From: Gemmatimonadota bacterium
GTDB taxonomy: Bacteria; Gemmatimonadota; Gemmatimonadetes; Gemmatimonadales; GWC2-71-9
DNA: 15,196 nt
Assembly (NCBI GenBank): GCA_003222235.1
Contig: QHVD01000225.1
Location: 4,949-20,144 of the forward strand
Direction: 5' to 3'
In this document: one piece after another, positions 13,977 through 15,196 of the stretch
Layout: every line of letters begins with the position of its first letter
Numbering within the stretch: position 1 is the stretch's first letter
Made by a program: the position numbers and the translations under genes
Notes under the pieces: model-generated
Database searches by the model: none
What the model was told of the DNA's origin: nothing
What the model saw: the letters and a program-made list of their open reading frames with translations, nothing else

Positions 13977-14585
13977 CTAGTATTTTCGGATGACGCCCAC
14001 GACGACGCCCTGCACGACGATGTCGCGCTCGTGGATGCGCAGCGGGCTCATCGCGGGATTGGCCGGGTCGAGACGGATCCAGCCTCCGGGCTCGCGGTGG
14101 AACTTCTTGACCGTGGCGCCGGTGCCGTGCACCAGGGCCACGATGGTCTGGCCGTTGTCCGCCTGGTTACGCTCGTGCACGACGAGGTAGTCGCCGTCTT
14201 TGATGTGGTCGTCGATCATCGAGTTGCCCCGCACCTTGAGGACGTAGCTCCTGCCGCGGCGCGGGATGAGATCGTCGGGGACTGCGATGGTATCGTCGCC
14301 CGGGATCGCCTCGATCGGCTCGCCGGCTGCGACGAGGCCGAAGAGTGGTAGCTCGGTCGCGCCGGTCTGGCCCTTGGGGGGGACGATCTCGATCGCGCGG
14401 CTTTCGTTGTGGGTGCGCCGGATATATCCCTTGCGCTCCAGGTTGGTGAGATGCTCGTGCACGGTGGCCAATGACCGGAACCCGAACCGGTGGGCGACTT
14501 CATCGAAGCTCGGGGCGTACCCCTGAGTGCGGATTTGCTCCGCGATGAAGTCGAGGATCTCGCGCTGGCGGCGGGTGAGCGGCAC
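13977..14585 (-). CDS. lexA: LexA repressor, SOS response regulator
   Basis: Represses DNA-damage genes and is inactivated by RecA-stimulated self-cleavage. 202 residues with a GTG start. Seen: N-terminal winged helix-turn-helix LTRRQREILDFIAEQIRTQG, APSFDEVAHRFGFRSLATVHEHL; cleavage site Ala87-Gly88 in GLVAAGEPIEA; catalytic Ser122 in VRGNSMIDDHI and Lys160 in GATVKKF. All functional residues are present. GGGAG lies five bases before the GTG. It runs opposite to trpD and trpC, between which it lies. Two pairs of direct repeats in the 57-base gap to trpC suggest autoregulation. Identity is secure. Confidence 0.97.
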   Translation of the reverse strand: MPLTRRQREILDFIAEQIRTQGYAPSFDEVAHRFGFRSLATVHEHLTNLERKGYIRRTHNESRAIEIVPPKGQTGATELPLFGLVAAGEPIEAIPGDDTIAVPDDLIPRRGRSYVLKVRGNSMIDDHIKDGDYLVVHERNQADNGQTIVALVHGTGATVKKFHREPGGWIRLDPANPAMSPLRIHERDIVVQGVVVGVIRKY

Positions 14586-14593
14586 CTTGGCTC

Positions 14594-14609
14594 CCGAAGA
14601 TAAACCGAA
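14594..14609 (-). promoter_or_regulatory. lexA: Candidate LexA operator, downstream pair (TTCGG-N6-TTCGG)
   Basis: On the minus strand TTCGG (14605-14609), six bases, TTCGG (14594-14598): an 11-base period, one helical turn. Read as CTTC-N7-CTTC it has the spacing of the alphaproteobacterial LexA box GTTC-N7-GTTC. It lies between the predicted lexA -10 and its GTG. Confidence 0.4.
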
Positions 14610-14612
14610 GCT

Positions 14613-14640
14613 AATCTACCCGAAAATCGCCCGAACGCAA
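14613..14640 (-). promoter_or_regulatory. Predicted lexA promoter
   Basis: On the minus strand TTGCGT (14635-14640, three of six consensus) and TAGATT (14613-14618, four of six) are separated by 16 bases. The predicted transcript would have a leader of about 20 bases containing GGGAG before the GTG. The upper TTCGG pair overlaps the -35 and the spacer. Confidence 0.4.
14620..14635 (-). promoter_or_regulatory. lexA: Candidate LexA operator, upstream pair (TTCGG-N6-TTCGG)
   Basis: TTCGG (14631-14635), six bases, TTCGG (14620-14624) on the minus strand, again an 11-base period. Read as GTTC-N7-TTTC it is close to GTTC-N7-GTTC. It covers the -35/-10 spacer of the predicted lexA promoter, where a repressor would block polymerase. 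The two pairs are 15 bases apart. Confidence 0.45.
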
Positions 14641-14642
14641 GG

Positions 14643-15196
14643 ATGCCGACCCCCTCGCTCGACGCCATCTTGATGGCGACGCGCAACCGGGTCGCGGCCC
14701 TCAGGCCACGCGCTCGCGAGCTCGAGCGGCAGGCTGCCGCCTCCCCTCCGCCGCGCCAGTTCGGGCGGGCGCTCGTGGGCAGCGCCGTCGGCGTCATCGC
14801 CGAGGTGAAGCGGCGCTCGCCATCCGCCGGGGCGATTCGGGAGGATCTCGATTCGGTGCGCCACGCGCAGGCGTACGAGCGGGGCGGGGCGGCGGCGATC
14901 TCGGTCCTCACCGACGAGGTGCACTTCGGAGGCTCGCTCGAGGATCTCGCGCGGGTGGCGCAGGCCGTGACAGTCCCCGTGCTCTGCAAGGATTTCATCC
15001 TCGACGAGCTCCAGCTGCTCGAGGCACGGGCGGCGGGTGGGAGTGGCGTATTGTTGATCGTACGGGTACTCGCGCCGGAGCAGCTGCGGGCACTGGCGCG
15101 GGCTGCGCGGGACCAGGACCTGGGCGTGCTGGTGGAGGTGCACACGGAGCAAGAGCTCGAGCAGGCGCTCGGCGCGGAGCCGACCGCGCTGGGGGT
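14643..15196 (+). CDS. trpC: Indole-3-glycerol phosphate synthase, N-terminal part (runs off right edge)
   Basis: Closes the indole ring of the tryptophan pathway. 184 codons are visible of about 260 expected. The barrel motif VIAEVKRRSPSAGAI carries presumed catalytic Glu54 and Lys56 and the phosphate-binding SPS; LTDEVHFGGSLEDL, LCKDFILDELQLLEARAAG with Lys116, GVLLIVRVL and GVLVEVHTEQEL with Glu165 follow as in the family. The ATG at 14643 directly follows AAGG, which is too close to be a good SD. It is divergent from lexA and separated from trpD by lexA. No convincing promoter on the plus strand was seen; the CCGAA repeats also lie just upstream of its start, so LexA could affect it too (inference). 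Confidence 0.95.
   Translation, partial: MPTPSLDAILMATRNRVAALRPRARELERQAAASPPPRQFGRALVGSAVGVIAEVKRRSPSAGAIREDLDSVRHAQAYERGGAAAISVLTDEVHFGGSLEDLARVAQAVTVPVLCKDFILDELQLLEARAAGGSGVLLIVRVLAPEQLRALARAARDQDLGVLVEVHTEQELEQALGAEPTALG

Noticed and set aside
14586..14642. Bacillus-type palindromic SOS box (CGAAC...GTTCG)
   Set aside because: Only a lone GAAC (14633-14636) is present without a facing GTTC; the direct-repeat reading explains the region better.

Overview
The window is one end-to-end packed, GC-rich bacterial chromosome segment with no phage, transposon, CRISPR or RNA gene visible. Sixteen protein genes are supported. The gene content, high GC, small two-gene-part FGAM synthase (PurS/PurQ/PurL), GTG/TTG starts and possible leaderless promoters suggest a non-model, possibly environmental bacterium; my best guess is Gemmatimonadota or a neighbouring deep phylum, but this is inference and not proven by any single feature.

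Layout. Thirteen genes lie on the minus strand, apparently as one long operon starting at a promoter near 12815-12787 and running leftward: truA, a TalC-type transaldolase, purB, purC, psd, pssA, purS, purQ, a BamE/SmpA-like lipoprotein, a small zinc-ribbon protein, purL, purF and ppdK (which runs off the left edge). Most junctions are overlaps of 1-4 bases (ATGA, TTGA, TGATG) or gaps of 3-11 bases. The exceptions are a 154-base purC-psd gap filled by an inverted pair of heptamer arrays, and a 59-base purQ/lipoprotein overlap. On the right, trpD (+), lexA (-) and trpC (+, runs off the right edge) form an interleaved block.

How the genes work together. PurF starts purine synthesis; PurS, PurQ and PurL form FGAM synthase; PurC and PurB carry out later steps. 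Psd and PssA are the two enzymes from CDP-diacylglycerol to phosphatidylethanolamine, embedded in the purine operon. Transaldolase and pyruvate phosphate dikinase belong to central carbon metabolism and TruA modifies tRNA. TrpD and TrpC are tryptophan enzymes and LexA is the SOS repressor.

The most unusual signal is not a gene. The window carries five independent short tandem-word arrays, each with a different word: GCCGTAA x4 and AGGTGCT x4 inside purL, CCCCCCT x3 at the end of purS, an inverted pair of GCGGA(A/G)T arrays between purC and psd, and the octamer CTAGACGT x4 across the trpD stop codon. Four have an exact 7-base period. They sit at linkers, gene tails or gene gaps. A second signal is two TTCGG-N6-TTCGG direct repeats in front of lexA that look like a direct-repeat type LexA operator.
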